A stretch of DNA of 64,000 nt. It comes from Devosia sp. 66-22. GTDB lineage: Bacteria > Pseudomonadota > Alphaproteobacteria > Rhizobiales > Devosiaceae. The position numbers were made by a program, and so were the translations under genes. The stretch covers positions 1 to 64,000 of the forward strand of contig MKUZ01000008.1 of NCBI GenBank assembly GCA_001899065.1, given 5' to 3'. Every line of letters begins with the position of its first letter. Position 1 is the stretch's first letter. The notes under the pieces were generated by a model, which saw only the letters and a list, made by a program, of their open reading frames with translations, did no database searches and was not told the origin of the DNA. This document shows, piece by piece, positions 53,564 through 61,321 of the stretch.

Positions 53564-54264
53564 GTCGTGGCTCCCGGAAAGTCGATCTCGATGCGGTCGA
53601 CCTCGATGTAGCCTTGCGCGATGCTGGACGGCCAGATCGGGTAGTCGCGGCCGGCGCGCAGCAGATGCGGGTCGCCGCCGATGTGGCCCATCGGACGCGG
53701 CTTCACCGGAAACATGATGAGGTGCATGTTGACGTTGACGTTGCGCAGGATGTCGAGCAGCGGCTTTTCGCCATAGGTTTCGGTGCGATCGTGGCGCGAG
53801 CCGATGCTTGTCCATTGCGACGGGTCGGGCACGAAGGTGACGGTCTGCTCGCTCCAGTCGGGCGTGACCGCGAAGGTCTGCCCGGTCAGTACCCAGCCCG
53901 ACACGATACCGTCGATGCTGCCCTGGATCAGGGCGGAGAACCTTGTTCCAGCCGCTTCAAGCTCGCCGCGCAGCCGCAGGGTGAGGCGCGCATTGGTGAA
54001 ATCGGTGGGATAGTTGCCCTTGACGAAGCGGTTCTCGCCGGCGGCCTCGCGAATGGACTCGCCCGAGGGACCCTTGGTGACGAGGCACATCAGCAATTGC
54101 AGGTAGCCGCCCCCCGGCGGCGCGTGGTTGTAGTCTACCCACCAGGGGCCCTGGCAGCGCACCGCTCCATCGCGGACGGGCAGGGCGGCGATGGGGGCAT
54201 AGTTGTCGACCACCCGCATCCAGCCGCCCGGTCCACTGTCGAAATCCTCAACATAAAAGGTCAC
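53560..54264 (-). CDS. unrecognised protein with carbohydrate-binding-module-like beta sandwich
   Basis: The 234-residue protein begins TFYVEDFDSGPGGWMRV and contains repeated strand-like stretches (LTLRLRGELE, WVLTGQTFAVTPDWSEQTVTFVPDP, GYIEVDRIEIDFPG). The DF-x-x-G-x-x-GW opening and the terminal EVDRIEIDF strand are seen in jelly-roll carbohydrate-binding domains. I do not recognise the family and propose no enzyme function. The GTG at 54264 is the start: GAGGGG is 6 bases upstream. There is no signal peptide. It is the first gene of a two-gene operon with the DHDPS-like gene, transcribed from the second palindromic promoter region. Confidence 0.5.
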   Translation of the reverse strand: MTFYVEDFDSGPGGWMRVVDNYAPIAALPVRDGAVRCQGPWWVDYNHAPPGGGYLQLLMCLVTKGPSGESIREAAGENRFVKGNYPTDFTNARLTLRLRGELEAAGTRFSALIQGSIDGIVSGWVLTGQTFAVTPDWSEQTVTFVPDPSQWTSIGSRHDRTETYGEKPLLDILRNVNVNMHLIMFPVKPRPMGHIGGDPHLLRAGRDYPIWPSSIAQGYIEVDRIEIDFPGATT

Positions 54265-54298
54265 GGCGGCCCCTCGACTGCTTGCTCTGGATATTATC

Positions 54299-54310
54299 TT
54301 ATCATTATAA
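54299..54310. promoter_or_regulatory. palindromic operator, site 2
   Basis: TTAT-CATT-ATAA is a perfect 4-4-4 inverted repeat in the 76-bp divergent region between the beta-sandwich and flavoenzyme genes. On the opposite strand with flanks it reads GTTATAATGATAAG, nearly the same as site 1 (GTTATAAGGATAAC). The shared site suggests one regulator controls all four transcripts. Confidence 0.65.
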
Positions 54311-54340
54311 CAGATTGGCAGGTCAAGCGGGGGTGCGGGA

Positions 54341-55540
54341 TTGGCCGACAGGCACGCAATCATCGTGGGCGGGGGCGTCACCGGGCTGTCGACCGCCTAT
54401 CATCTGAAGCGCTTCGGCTATGGCGACGTCACGATCTTCGAGAAGGACGCGATCGGCGCCGGGTCGAGCAGCCGCGCGGCCGGCATATCGACCGGGCTGC
54501 TGTGGACCAAGACCGGCATTCTAGCGCGGAAGACCGCGCTCAGGCGCTTTCGCGAGATGAGCCGCGAACTCGACGGCTATGTCTTTCACAATGAGCATGG
54601 TTGCCTCGGCCTGTTCAGCCCTGAGCTGTGGCCTGGCCGAGCGGCCCTGCTGCCGCTCTATGACGAGTGGGACGTGCCCTATCAGGTGCTGTCCGCGGCC
54701 GAAATCCGGCGGCGCTGGCCGATGCTCAATCCACCGGACGATCATCTGGGCGTGCTCGATCCCTTGGGCGGCTACAGCGAGCCGCCGGAGTATCTCGCGG
54801 CGCTGACCGCCAAGCTGAAGCAGCAGGGGGTGCGGATCGTCACCGGCGCGACGGTCGAGGGCATCGAGACGCGCAAGGGCCGCGCCGTCGGCGTGCGGAC
54901 GGAGGGCAGGGTGGTGCAGGGCGACGCCGTTGTGGTCGCCAACTATGCCTGGGTGCTGCCGCTGCTCAAGACGGTCGATATCGCCGTTCCGGCCAAGACG
55001 TTCCTGCATCGCCGCTATGTCAGCGCGCCGCTGGCGGGGCCGTTCGTGGCGCCGCCGGTCAATGCGGACCCCTATTCCGGCTATGTGCGGCCGGCCGACG
55101 GCAATCGCATCCTCGTGGGCGCCGAGACGCCCGATCTCGACGACGTCAAGCTCACCGATTTCCGCTCCCGCTACGAGCAGCTCGAGGACGATCCGGCGCT
55201 GCGCGACGACGTGGTCGGGCGCTTTGTCGACTTCGTTCCGGCGCTGCGCGGGCTTGAATGGGAGACGCGCAAGGTCGGGCTGCTGTCCTTCTCGATGGAT
55301 GGCGAGCCCATCCTCGGGCCGTTCGGCGGCATGGACGGGCTGTTCGTGGGGGTCTGCTTTCACTCGGGCGGCTTCAGCTACAACCCGGCCTCCGGCTACT
55401 ACCTCGCGGAGTTCGTCGCAAACGGCCGCACCTCGATCGATCTCACCGCCTTTTCGCCCGACCGCTTCGCCGCCGACGAGACGGCGGCCTATATCGCCTC
55501 CACCGTGCCGCAGCGCAACGCGGCGCGGCGGCGGCACTGA
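54341..55540 (+). CDS. FAD-dependent oxidoreductase (DAO/glycine-oxidase type)
   Basis: The 399-residue flavoenzyme has the FAD-binding Rossmann motif HAIIVGGGVTGLSTAYHLKRFG (about residues 5-26), then FEKD. The DAO-fold C-terminal motif is VGVCFHSGGFSYNPASGYYLAEFV, with conserved Gly and Tyr near the flavin. Typical substrates of the family are D- or N-methyl amino acids, glycine, sarcosine, or hydroxy acids. The start is TTG 54341 with a purine-rich GGGGGTGCGGG upstream. It shares the divergent promoter region with the operon at 53.56-54.26 kb and is followed by the amidohydrolase gene 24 bp later. Confidence 0.88.
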   Translation: MADRHAIIVGGGVTGLSTAYHLKRFGYGDVTIFEKDAIGAGSSSRAAGISTGLLWTKTGILARKTALRRFREMSRELDGYVFHNEHGCLGLFSPELWPGRAALLPLYDEWDVPYQVLSAAEIRRRWPMLNPPDDHLGVLDPLGGYSEPPEYLAALTAKLKQQGVRIVTGATVEGIETRKGRAVGVRTEGRVVQGDAVVVANYAWVLPLLKTVDIAVPAKTFLHRRYVSAPLAGPFVAPPVNADPYSGYVRPADGNRILVGAETPDLDDVKLTDFRSRYEQLEDDPALRDDVVGRFVDFVPALRGLEWETRKVGLLSFSMDGEPILGPFGGMDGLFVGVCFHSGGFSYNPASGYYLAEFVANGRTSIDLTAFSPDRFAADETAAYIASTVPQRNAARRRH

Positions 55541-55564
55541 TCACTCGCCAGCCGGAGTCCCTTG

Positions 55565-56593
55565 ATGAGCGAATATGAGACCAACAGCCTCGATACCCGC
55601 ATCTGGCAGGAGGAGCTGGAGGACTTCGTACCGCACAGGGTGTTCGACGCGCATGTGCACATCTACCGCTGGGCCTTCGACCTCGATCCCAACAAGGCGT
55701 CGGGGCCGTTCGCCGGCGGCATCGGCGCGATGTTCCCCGAGGTGACGTGGGAGATCGCCGACGCGGTGGATGCGGCACTGATGCCGGGGCGGCAGATCGA
55801 GCGCCTGGCGTTTCCGTTTCCGTTCCCCAATCCATGCGACTTCGACGGCTCGAACGACTACATCGCCAGCGAAGTGGCTAAGGGCGGCGAGAGGAGCCGC
55901 GGGCTGATGCTGGTCCGGCCGCAGATGAGCGCCGCGCAGGTCGAAGCCGATGTGCGGCGGCTCGGCGTGATCGGCTTCAAGCCCTACCGCTGGTATGCGC
56001 CCGATGCCGTCGAAGGGCGGCTCACCGACTTCATGCCCGAGCACCAGATCGCGGTGGCCGACAAGCTCGGCCTCGTCATCATGATGCACCTCAGCAAGCG
56101 CGATGCCATCGCCGATCCCGAGAATGTCGAGGATCTGCTGCGGCTCAGCGACAAATACCCCAACGCGAAGTGGATCCTTGCGCATTGCGCGCGCAGCTAT
56201 TCGTCCTGGGCCATCGAGGCCTCGGCGTCCAAGCTCCGCGGCCTGCCCAATGTCTGGTACGACACCTCGACGGTCTGCGACTCCGATGCGCTCGATGCGC
56301 TCTATACCGGCGTCGGCGTCGACCGCGTGATGTACGGCTCGGACGACATGATCGGGCCGATGCGCGGCAAGTACATCACCTTCGGCCGCGCCTGGGCCTA
56401 TCTCTCTCCCACCAACCACGCGATGAGCCTCGCCCACTGCGATCCGCGCATGACCTTCACACGCTATGAGCAGCTGCGGGCAATGAAGCGGGGCGGACGG
56501 CAGGTCGGGCTTACGGCGGCGCACCGGCAGGCGCTGTTCTACGATACCGCGCGGGCGCTGGTGGATTCCGTGCCGGTGCCGCAGCGTCAGTAG
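55565..56593 (+). CDS. amidohydrolase-2 family TIM-barrel protein
   Basis: The 342-residue protein has the metal pair HVH (His30 and His32 in FDAHVHIYRWAF), a later His in WILAHCARSYSSW, and YGSDDMIGPM near the C-terminus. This is the layout of the amidohydrolase_2 (ACMSD/gamma-resorcylate decarboxylase) group. These enzymes hydrolyse lactones or amides or act as decarboxylases. ATG 55565 with CGGAG upstream is used. It follows the flavoenzyme in the same direction and ends 7 bp inside the convergent acyltransferase gene. Function beyond family is unknown. Confidence 0.8.
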   Translation: MSEYETNSLDTRIWQEELEDFVPHRVFDAHVHIYRWAFDLDPNKASGPFAGGIGAMFPEVTWEIADAVDAALMPGRQIERLAFPFPFPNPCDFDGSNDYIASEVAKGGERSRGLMLVRPQMSAAQVEADVRRLGVIGFKPYRWYAPDAVEGRLTDFMPEHQIAVADKLGLVIMMHLSKRDAIADPENVEDLLRLSDKYPNAKWILAHCARSYSSWAIEASASKLRGLPNVWYDTSTVCDSDALDALYTGVGVDRVMYGSDDMIGPMRGKYITFGRAWAYLSPTNHAMSLAHCDPRMTFTRYEQLRAMKRGGRQVGLTAAHRQALFYDTARALVDSVPVPQRQ

Positions 56594-57270
56594 CGCTCCG
56601 GCCAGTCCGCCGGCCAGTCGAGCTCGTGCGGATGATTGGCGCGCGGGTGCCAGAGATCGTGCGCCTGCTGCCACAGATGCGGACTGTTCGCGCGGTCGAG
56701 TTCGGCCGGCAGCGGTTCGATCCGCGCCGGATGCCCCTTCACGAAGCTGCGCGGCGGGATGTCCCTGGTTATCAGAGTGCCGGCAGCAATGAAGCTGCGG
56801 GCGCCGATGGTGACGCCGGGCAGGATCGTACAACCGCCACCGATCATCACGTCGTCTTCAACCGTCGCACCGCGTGGCGTCGGTCCGTGCTCGAGTCGCC
56901 CCGGAAGGCGCTCGTTGAGGAAGACCGTGCCGGGGCCGACGAAGACGCGGTCGCCGAACCAGGTGCGCGACGGGATGTAGACATGCGACATCACCCGGAC
57001 GCCGTCGCCGAAACGGATCAGGCCCTCGAGCGTCGACTGATTGGTCACCGTGCAATAGTCGCCCATGCGCACCTTGGCGCGGATCACCGTGTTGTGGCCG
57101 CTCTGGAAATGTTCGCCGATGCTGACATCGCCATAGATCAGCGTGCCGTGCCGCAGGATGCCGTTGGCACCGATGCGGGCGGGGCCGCAATCGGGGTGGT
57201 AGCGGAACCCGACGACGACGCCGGGTTCGACGATGGTGCCGGCGCCGACCGTGGCGTTGTCAAAGTCCAC
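56587..57270 (-). CDS. left-handed beta-helix acyltransferase
   Basis: The 227-residue hexapeptide-repeat protein has many coils: VGAGTIVEPGVVVGFRYH, IGANGILRHGTLIYGDVSIGEHFQSGHNTVIRAKVRMGDYCTV, VFVGPGTVFLNERLPG, and VMIGGGCTILPGVTIGARSFIAAGTLITRDIPPRSFVKGHPARI. The end is an unusual W-rich tail (PHLWQQAHDLWHPRANHPHELDWPADWPERY). Its GTG start (57270) lies 11 bp inside the stop region of the alpha-hydroxy-acid oxidase gene, so it is the last gene of the long minus operon. An acyl- or sugar-acetyltransferase is inferred. Confidence 0.8.
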   Translation of the reverse strand: MDFDNATVGAGTIVEPGVVVGFRYHPDCGPARIGANGILRHGTLIYGDVSIGEHFQSGHNTVIRAKVRMGDYCTVTNQSTLEGLIRFGDGVRVMSHVYIPSRTWFGDRVFVGPGTVFLNERLPGRLEHGPTPRGATVEDDVMIGGGCTILPGVTIGARSFIAAGTLITRDIPPRSFVKGHPARIEPLPAELDRANSPHLWQQAHDLWHPRANHPHELDWPADWPERY

Positions 57271-58429
57271 GGGGCGGCACGAGGTCGTTGGACTCGATGT
57301 GGTCCGCGCCCAGCGTGGTGATGTCGTTGACGCTCATCAGCCCCAGCGCGCTGTCGGCCTCGGCGCGCATGATCTCGAAGAGTCGAGATACGCCGGCTTC
57401 CCCGGCGGCGCCGAGGGCGTAGAGGAAGGGGCGGCCGACAAACACCGCCCGGGCGCCGAGCGCCACGGCCCTGATCATGTCGTGGCCGGAGCGCACGCCG
57501 CTGTCGAGATAGATTTCGCAACGGCTGCCGACGGCATCGACGATGCGCGGCAGCACGCGGATGGTCGAGGGGGCGCCATCAAGCTGCCGTCCGCCGTGAT
57601 TGGACACGATGATCGCGTCGGCGCCGTGCGCCACGGCCGCGCGCGCATCGTCGGGATGCAGCACGCCCTTGACCACCAGGGGCCCACCGAAGCGCTGCTT
57701 GATCCAGAGCAGGTCTTTCCAGTTGAGCGTCAGGTCGTCCTGCTGGCTCATCCACTCGGCGAGGGCCGCAGCGCTCGGCGCGGCCGGCACGTGGCCGGCG
57801 AAATTGCCGAACGTCCGCCGCCGGGTGCCCAGCATGGCCAGCGCCCAGCGCGGTTTGACGGCGAGCTCGGCAAGGAAGCGCGGGGTGAGTTTGAGTGGCA
57901 CGGTCAGACCGTTGCGCACGTCCTTGTGCCGCTGCCCATAGTGCTGGCAGTCCATGGTAACGACGAGCGCGCCGCAGCCGGCCGCTTTCGCGCGATCGAT
58001 CAGCCGGCCGGTGAACTCGCGGTCCTTGCGCACATAGAGCTGGAACCAGAACGGCGCCTTGGTTGCCGCGGCGATGTCTTCGATCGAGCAGATGCTGACG
58101 GTGGAGAGGGTGAAGATGGTGCCGAATTTCTCGGCGGCACGCGCGGCCTTGATCTCGCCATCCGCGCTCTGCATGCCCGCCGCACCGGTGGCGCCAAGGC
58201 CGAGCGGCATGGTGATCCTGCGGCCGAGGATGGTGGTTTCGAGGCTTCGCTTCGTGATGTCGACGCCAATGCGTTGCTGCAGCCGCACACGGGCGAAGTC
58301 GTCGCTGTTGGCGCGGTAGGTGCCCTCGGTATAGGCACCGGAATCCGCATATTGGAAGAACATGCGCGGCACGCGCTTTTCGGCCTCGCGCTTGAAATCG
58401 TCGACGGTAAGATACCGCTCGAGCCGCAT
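57260..58429 (-). CDS. FMN-dependent alpha-hydroxy-acid oxidase/dehydrogenase
   Basis: The 389-residue TIM-barrel enzyme oxidises alpha-hydroxy acids (lactate, glycolate, mandelate type) to keto acids. Seen are FMN contacts TGAAGMQSADGEI, the catalytic His in IIVSNHGGRQLDGAPSTI, and YLDSGVRSGHDMIRAVALGARAVFVGRPFLYALGAAGEAGV. The order of these blocks is standard for the family. ATG 58429 (GAGGGA upstream) is used; a TTG two codons earlier overlaps the upstream stop. It lies in one continuous minus-strand operon with the genes at 58.4 kb and 59.3 kb. Confidence 0.92.
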   Translation of the reverse strand: MRLERYLTVDDFKREAEKRVPRMFFQYADSGAYTEGTYRANSDDFARVRLQQRIGVDITKRSLETTILGRRITMPLGLGATGAAGMQSADGEIKAARAAEKFGTIFTLSTVSICSIEDIAAATKAPFWFQLYVRKDREFTGRLIDRAKAAGCGALVVTMDCQHYGQRHKDVRNGLTVPLKLTPRFLAELAVKPRWALAMLGTRRRTFGNFAGHVPAAPSAAALAEWMSQQDDLTLNWKDLLWIKQRFGGPLVVKGVLHPDDARAAVAHGADAIIVSNHGGRQLDGAPSTIRVLPRIVDAVGSRCEIYLDSGVRSGHDMIRAVALGARAVFVGRPFLYALGAAGEAGVSRLFEIMRAEADSALGLMSVNDITTLGADHIESNDLVPPRGL

Positions 58430-58431
58430 GC

Positions 58432-59334
58432 TCAATCCCTCAGAACGAACCAGCGCATGTCATAGCGATGCGTGCTGCGGTCGAACTTGAGCGTCTGCGG
58501 GTCGCAGCGCCAGCGTTCGACCTGGCCGTCGGTGCGCGCCACCAGCCAGCAGAAGTCCCAGCCGCCCGTGCCATAGCGCATGGGAATCGCCGGCTTCACC
58601 CGGACCGCGGGATGCGTGCCGGTGATGAACAGCTTGCGGTCGGTGTAGTAGTAGGCCGAGCCGCAATGGATGAACGCCTCGTGGTCCGGTGCCGTCTCGC
58701 CCTTGGGCACGAGCCCGACACAGAATTTGTCGATCGCCACCTTCACGGGCGAGCCGCGCATGAAGGCCTCGTTCAACGCATCGACCGAGCCCGATTTCGG
58801 CCGGCCCTCATAGTCGTGCGCCAGCACCTGCTGCCAGCGATCGTTGACGAGGAAGCGATAGCTGTCGAAGTCGTAGACGAAATTGTGCGACGGCCCATTG
58901 GTGCCGACGTCGAAATTGTCGAACTGATGGTACTTCGGCATCGCGGGGTCGGGTTCTACCGGATAGGTCCCCGGCCGGCCCGTCGTCGGCTGCCCGTCGA
59001 GATAGGGCCGGGCGACGGCCTGCGTGCCGTCCTGGTTGTAGAGGAAGAACGACATCGAGGGGCGTGGTCCAAATCCCTCGGGCAGCTCCACCGGCATGCG
59101 CAGCGTCATGATGCCGGCCGCCCAGCGGTCGTCGAGCAGCAGGGTCTGGCGGAACTCCGCGACTTCCTCGATCAGTTCGTTGCTCGAGGACGAGGTGTCG
59201 ATGTGCTCATTGTGGCGGAACGCGGTGCCGATGCGCAGATCGGCGCCGCGCCGGATGGCGTCGACGAGATCGGTGGTGCTGCCGCTGCGCACCGAGCGAT
59301 CCGAATTCAGCGTCAGGACGTTGCGGAGCGCCAT
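58432..59334 (-). CDS. unrecognised 300-residue protein of the catabolic operon
   Basis: I do not recognise this family. The 300-residue protein has no signal peptide or clear membrane helix. It starts NVLTLNSDRSVRSGSTTDLVDAIRRGADLRIGTAFRHNEHIDTSSSSNELIEEV. It is rich in aromatic and polar residues (YHQFDNFDVGTNG, NFVYDFDSYRFLVNDRWQQV, CGSAYYYTDRKLFITGTHP, GGWDFCWLVARTDGQVERW). The many Asp/His/Trp residues suggest a beta-rich ligand- or sugar-binding protein or a new enzyme. Coupling is tight: its stop lies 2 bp from the oxidase ATG. It is conserved in position between two enzymes, so likely belongs to the pathway. Confidence 0.6.
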   Translation of the reverse strand: MALRNVLTLNSDRSVRSGSTTDLVDAIRRGADLRIGTAFRHNEHIDTSSSSNELIEEVAEFRQTLLLDDRWAAGIMTLRMPVELPEGFGPRPSMSFFLYNQDGTQAVARPYLDGQPTTGRPGTYPVEPDPAMPKYHQFDNFDVGTNGPSHNFVYDFDSYRFLVNDRWQQVLAHDYEGRPKSGSVDALNEAFMRGSPVKVAIDKFCVGLVPKGETAPDHEAFIHCGSAYYYTDRKLFITGTHPAVRVKPAIPMRYGTGGWDFCWLVARTDGQVERWRCDPQTLKFDRSTHRYDMRWFVLRD

Positions 59335-59345
59335 CGCGGGCGTCC

Positions 59346-60266
59346 TCAGAGCGCGTCGAGGAAGGCGACGCCGCGCAACTGGCGCTCGTCGCGCAGCTGG
59401 CGGAATTCAGCCTTGAGCTTGTCCTCGGCGGCCTTGTCGATGAAGCCACCCAGCGGCCGGCGGACATAACCGGGGTCGCATCCCTGCCAGGCCATCGCCC
59501 GCTTGATGCAGGCGACGCCGCCGCGCGGCAGCGAGAAGAAGATCACGGCGTTGCCGATCTCCTGCAGCCGCTTGGCTTCATTCATGTCGCCGCGCTTGAC
59601 CGCATCGCGCATGGCGAGCCAGATCTCGGGCATCGAGTTGTAGAACGAGCCGATGACGCCATCGGCGCCGAACGCCAGACCCGACATCGCCATTTCGTCG
59701 GCGCCGGAGAAGACGACGAAATCCTTGCCGATCTCCTCCTTGATGCGGATGATCTCGTGGTGCGTCGTCGCCGTGTACTTGACGCCGACCATGCCATCGA
59801 TGCCGGCGATGCGCTTGATGATGTCGAAGCCGAGCGCCGCCATCGGCACATTGTAGGCCAACATCGGCAGCGAGGTGGAGGCGGTGATGTCGGCATAGTA
59901 GCCGTGAATCTGATCGCCCGAGAATCCCCAGTAGAAGGGGGGCACCGAGGAGATAGCGTCGACGCCCGCCTTCTCGGCGTGCCTGGCGAGATCGATGGAG
60001 ACACGGGTGCCGATGGCGCCAATATGGGCGATGATCGGGATGCGGCCCTTGACCTCGTCAACGGTGATCTCGACGACGCGCTTGCGCTCGTCAGGCGACA
60101 TCAGGAAGGATTCGCCGGTGGAGCCGGTGATGTAGAGGCCCTCGAGCTTGCGCTCGATGAGGAAGTTGATGAGCGCGCGCAGGCGCTTTTCATCGAGCTC
60201 CTCGTTCTCATCGAAAGGCGTGACCATCGCGGGATAGACACCCGAGAAGGACGTGAACTTCGGCAT
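59346..60266 (-). CDS. DHDPS/N-acetylneuraminate lyase-family aldolase, copy 2
   Basis: This is a 306-residue class I aldolase. Residues are GSTGES (48-53), Tyr138 in YNVPMAAL, Schiff-base Lys163 in GVKYTATTHHEI, and HIGAIGTRVSIDLARHAEK. The GVKYTA context and GSTGE-SF loop are closer to N-acetylneuraminate lyase than to DapA. It likely cleaves a 2-keto-3-deoxy sugar acid (possibly a sialic-acid-like nonulosonate) to pyruvate plus an aldehyde. GGAGCCAAA precedes ATG 60266. It follows the ABC transporter genes by 29 bp in one operon. Confidence 0.88.
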   Translation of the reverse strand: MPKFTSFSGVYPAMVTPFDENEELDEKRLRALINFLIERKLEGLYITGSTGESFLMSPDERKRVVEITVDEVKGRIPIIAHIGAIGTRVSIDLARHAEKAGVDAISSVPPFYWGFSGDQIHGYYADITASTSLPMLAYNVPMAALGFDIIKRIAGIDGMVGVKYTATTHHEIIRIKEEIGKDFVVFSGADEMAMSGLAFGADGVIGSFYNSMPEIWLAMRDAVKRGDMNEAKRLQEIGNAVIFFSLPRGGVACIKRAMAWQGCDPGYVRRPLGGFIDKAAEDKLKAEFRQLRDERQLRGVAFLDAL

Positions 60267-60295
60267 TTTGGCTCCGTTTGTGGGAAGAGGCTGCG

Positions 60296-61321
60296 TCAGG
60301 CGGCAGCCGCGGCTTCAGGTGCGTCGATGAGGTGGCAGGCCGCGAAATGATCGTCGCGGCCGTCGATGGAATAGCGCTTTAATTGCGGTGTAACGGTCTT
60401 GCAGATGTCCTGCCGGAAGCGGCAGCGCGGGTGGAAGGGACAGCCCGATGGCGGGTTGACCGGGCTTGGCACGTCGCCTTCGAGCACGACGCGGTTCGAG
60501 CGCTTGTCGAGATCGGCGACCGGAATGGCCGAGAGCAGGGCCTGGGTGTAGGGGTGGAGGCGGCGGGCGTAGAGGTCCTCGGAGCGGCAGAGCTCGACGA
60601 TGCGGCCCAGATACATCACCGCGATGCGGTCGCAGAGATATTCGGTGACGCTGAGATTGTGGGTGATGAAGATGTAGGTGAGGTTCTTCTCGCGCTTGAG
60701 CCGCATCAGCAGCTGCAGCACCTGCGCCTGGATCGAGACGTCGAGGGCGCTCACCGCTTCATCACAGACGATCAGCTCGGGGCCAATCGAGAGGGCGCGG
60801 GCGATGCCGATGCGCTGGCGCTGACCGCCGGAGAATTCGTGCGGGTAGCGGTCCATATATTCGCGGCGCATGTTCACCGCTTCGAGCAGGTCGCCGATGA
60901 TCTTGCGACGCTCCTCGCGCGACTTCACGCCGTACTTCTTCAGCGGATCCTCGAGTGAGCCGAAGATGGTGAAAGCGGGGTTGAGCGAGGAATGCGGGTC
61001 CTGGAAGACGATCTGCATGCGGCGCCGGTAGGGATCGAGCTCCTGCGGCGTGAGACCGGTGAGCTCGACTTCCTCGGTGGCCGACGAATAGGAGATCGCG
61101 CCCTCGCTGGCCTTGACCAACTGCATGATGGTCTTGCCCAGCGTGGTCTTGCCGCAGCCGCTTTCGCCCACGAGGCCGAGCACTTCGCCGCGATAGACAT
61201 CGAGATCGACGCCGTCGACGGCCTTCACGTGGCCGACGGTCTGGCGGAAGACGCCGGCCTTGACCGGGAAGTAGGTCTTGACGCCGCGCAGCTTCAGGAT
61301 GATGTCGGCATCATGCGGCAT
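60296..61321 (-). CDS. dipeptide/oligopeptide ABC transporter ATPase (DppF/OppF type)
   Basis: The 341-residue ATPase has Walker A GESGCGKTT, Q-loop QDPHSSLNPAFTI, signature FSGGQRQRIGIARAL, Walker B LIVCDEAVSALDVSIQAQV, and the C-terminal oligopeptide zinc-like Cys segment GCPFHPRCRFRQDIC. This is typical of OppF/DppF. ATG 61321 is preferred over the upstream in-frame TTG because of GGAG spacing. It overlaps the other ATPase gene by 11 bp. Confidence 0.93.
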   Translation of the reverse strand: MPHDADIILKLRGVKTYFPVKAGVFRQTVGHVKAVDGVDLDVYRGEVLGLVGESGCGKTTLGKTIMQLVKASEGAISYSSATEEVELTGLTPQELDPYRRRMQIVFQDPHSSLNPAFTIFGSLEDPLKKYGVKSREERRKIIGDLLEAVNMRREYMDRYPHEFSGGQRQRIGIARALSIGPELIVCDEAVSALDVSIQAQVLQLLMRLKREKNLTYIFITHNLSVTEYLCDRIAVMYLGRIVELCRSEDLYARRLHPYTQALLSAIPVADLDKRSNRVVLEGDVPSPVNPPSGCPFHPRCRFRQDICKTVTPQLKRYSIDGRDDHFAACHLIDAPEAAAAA

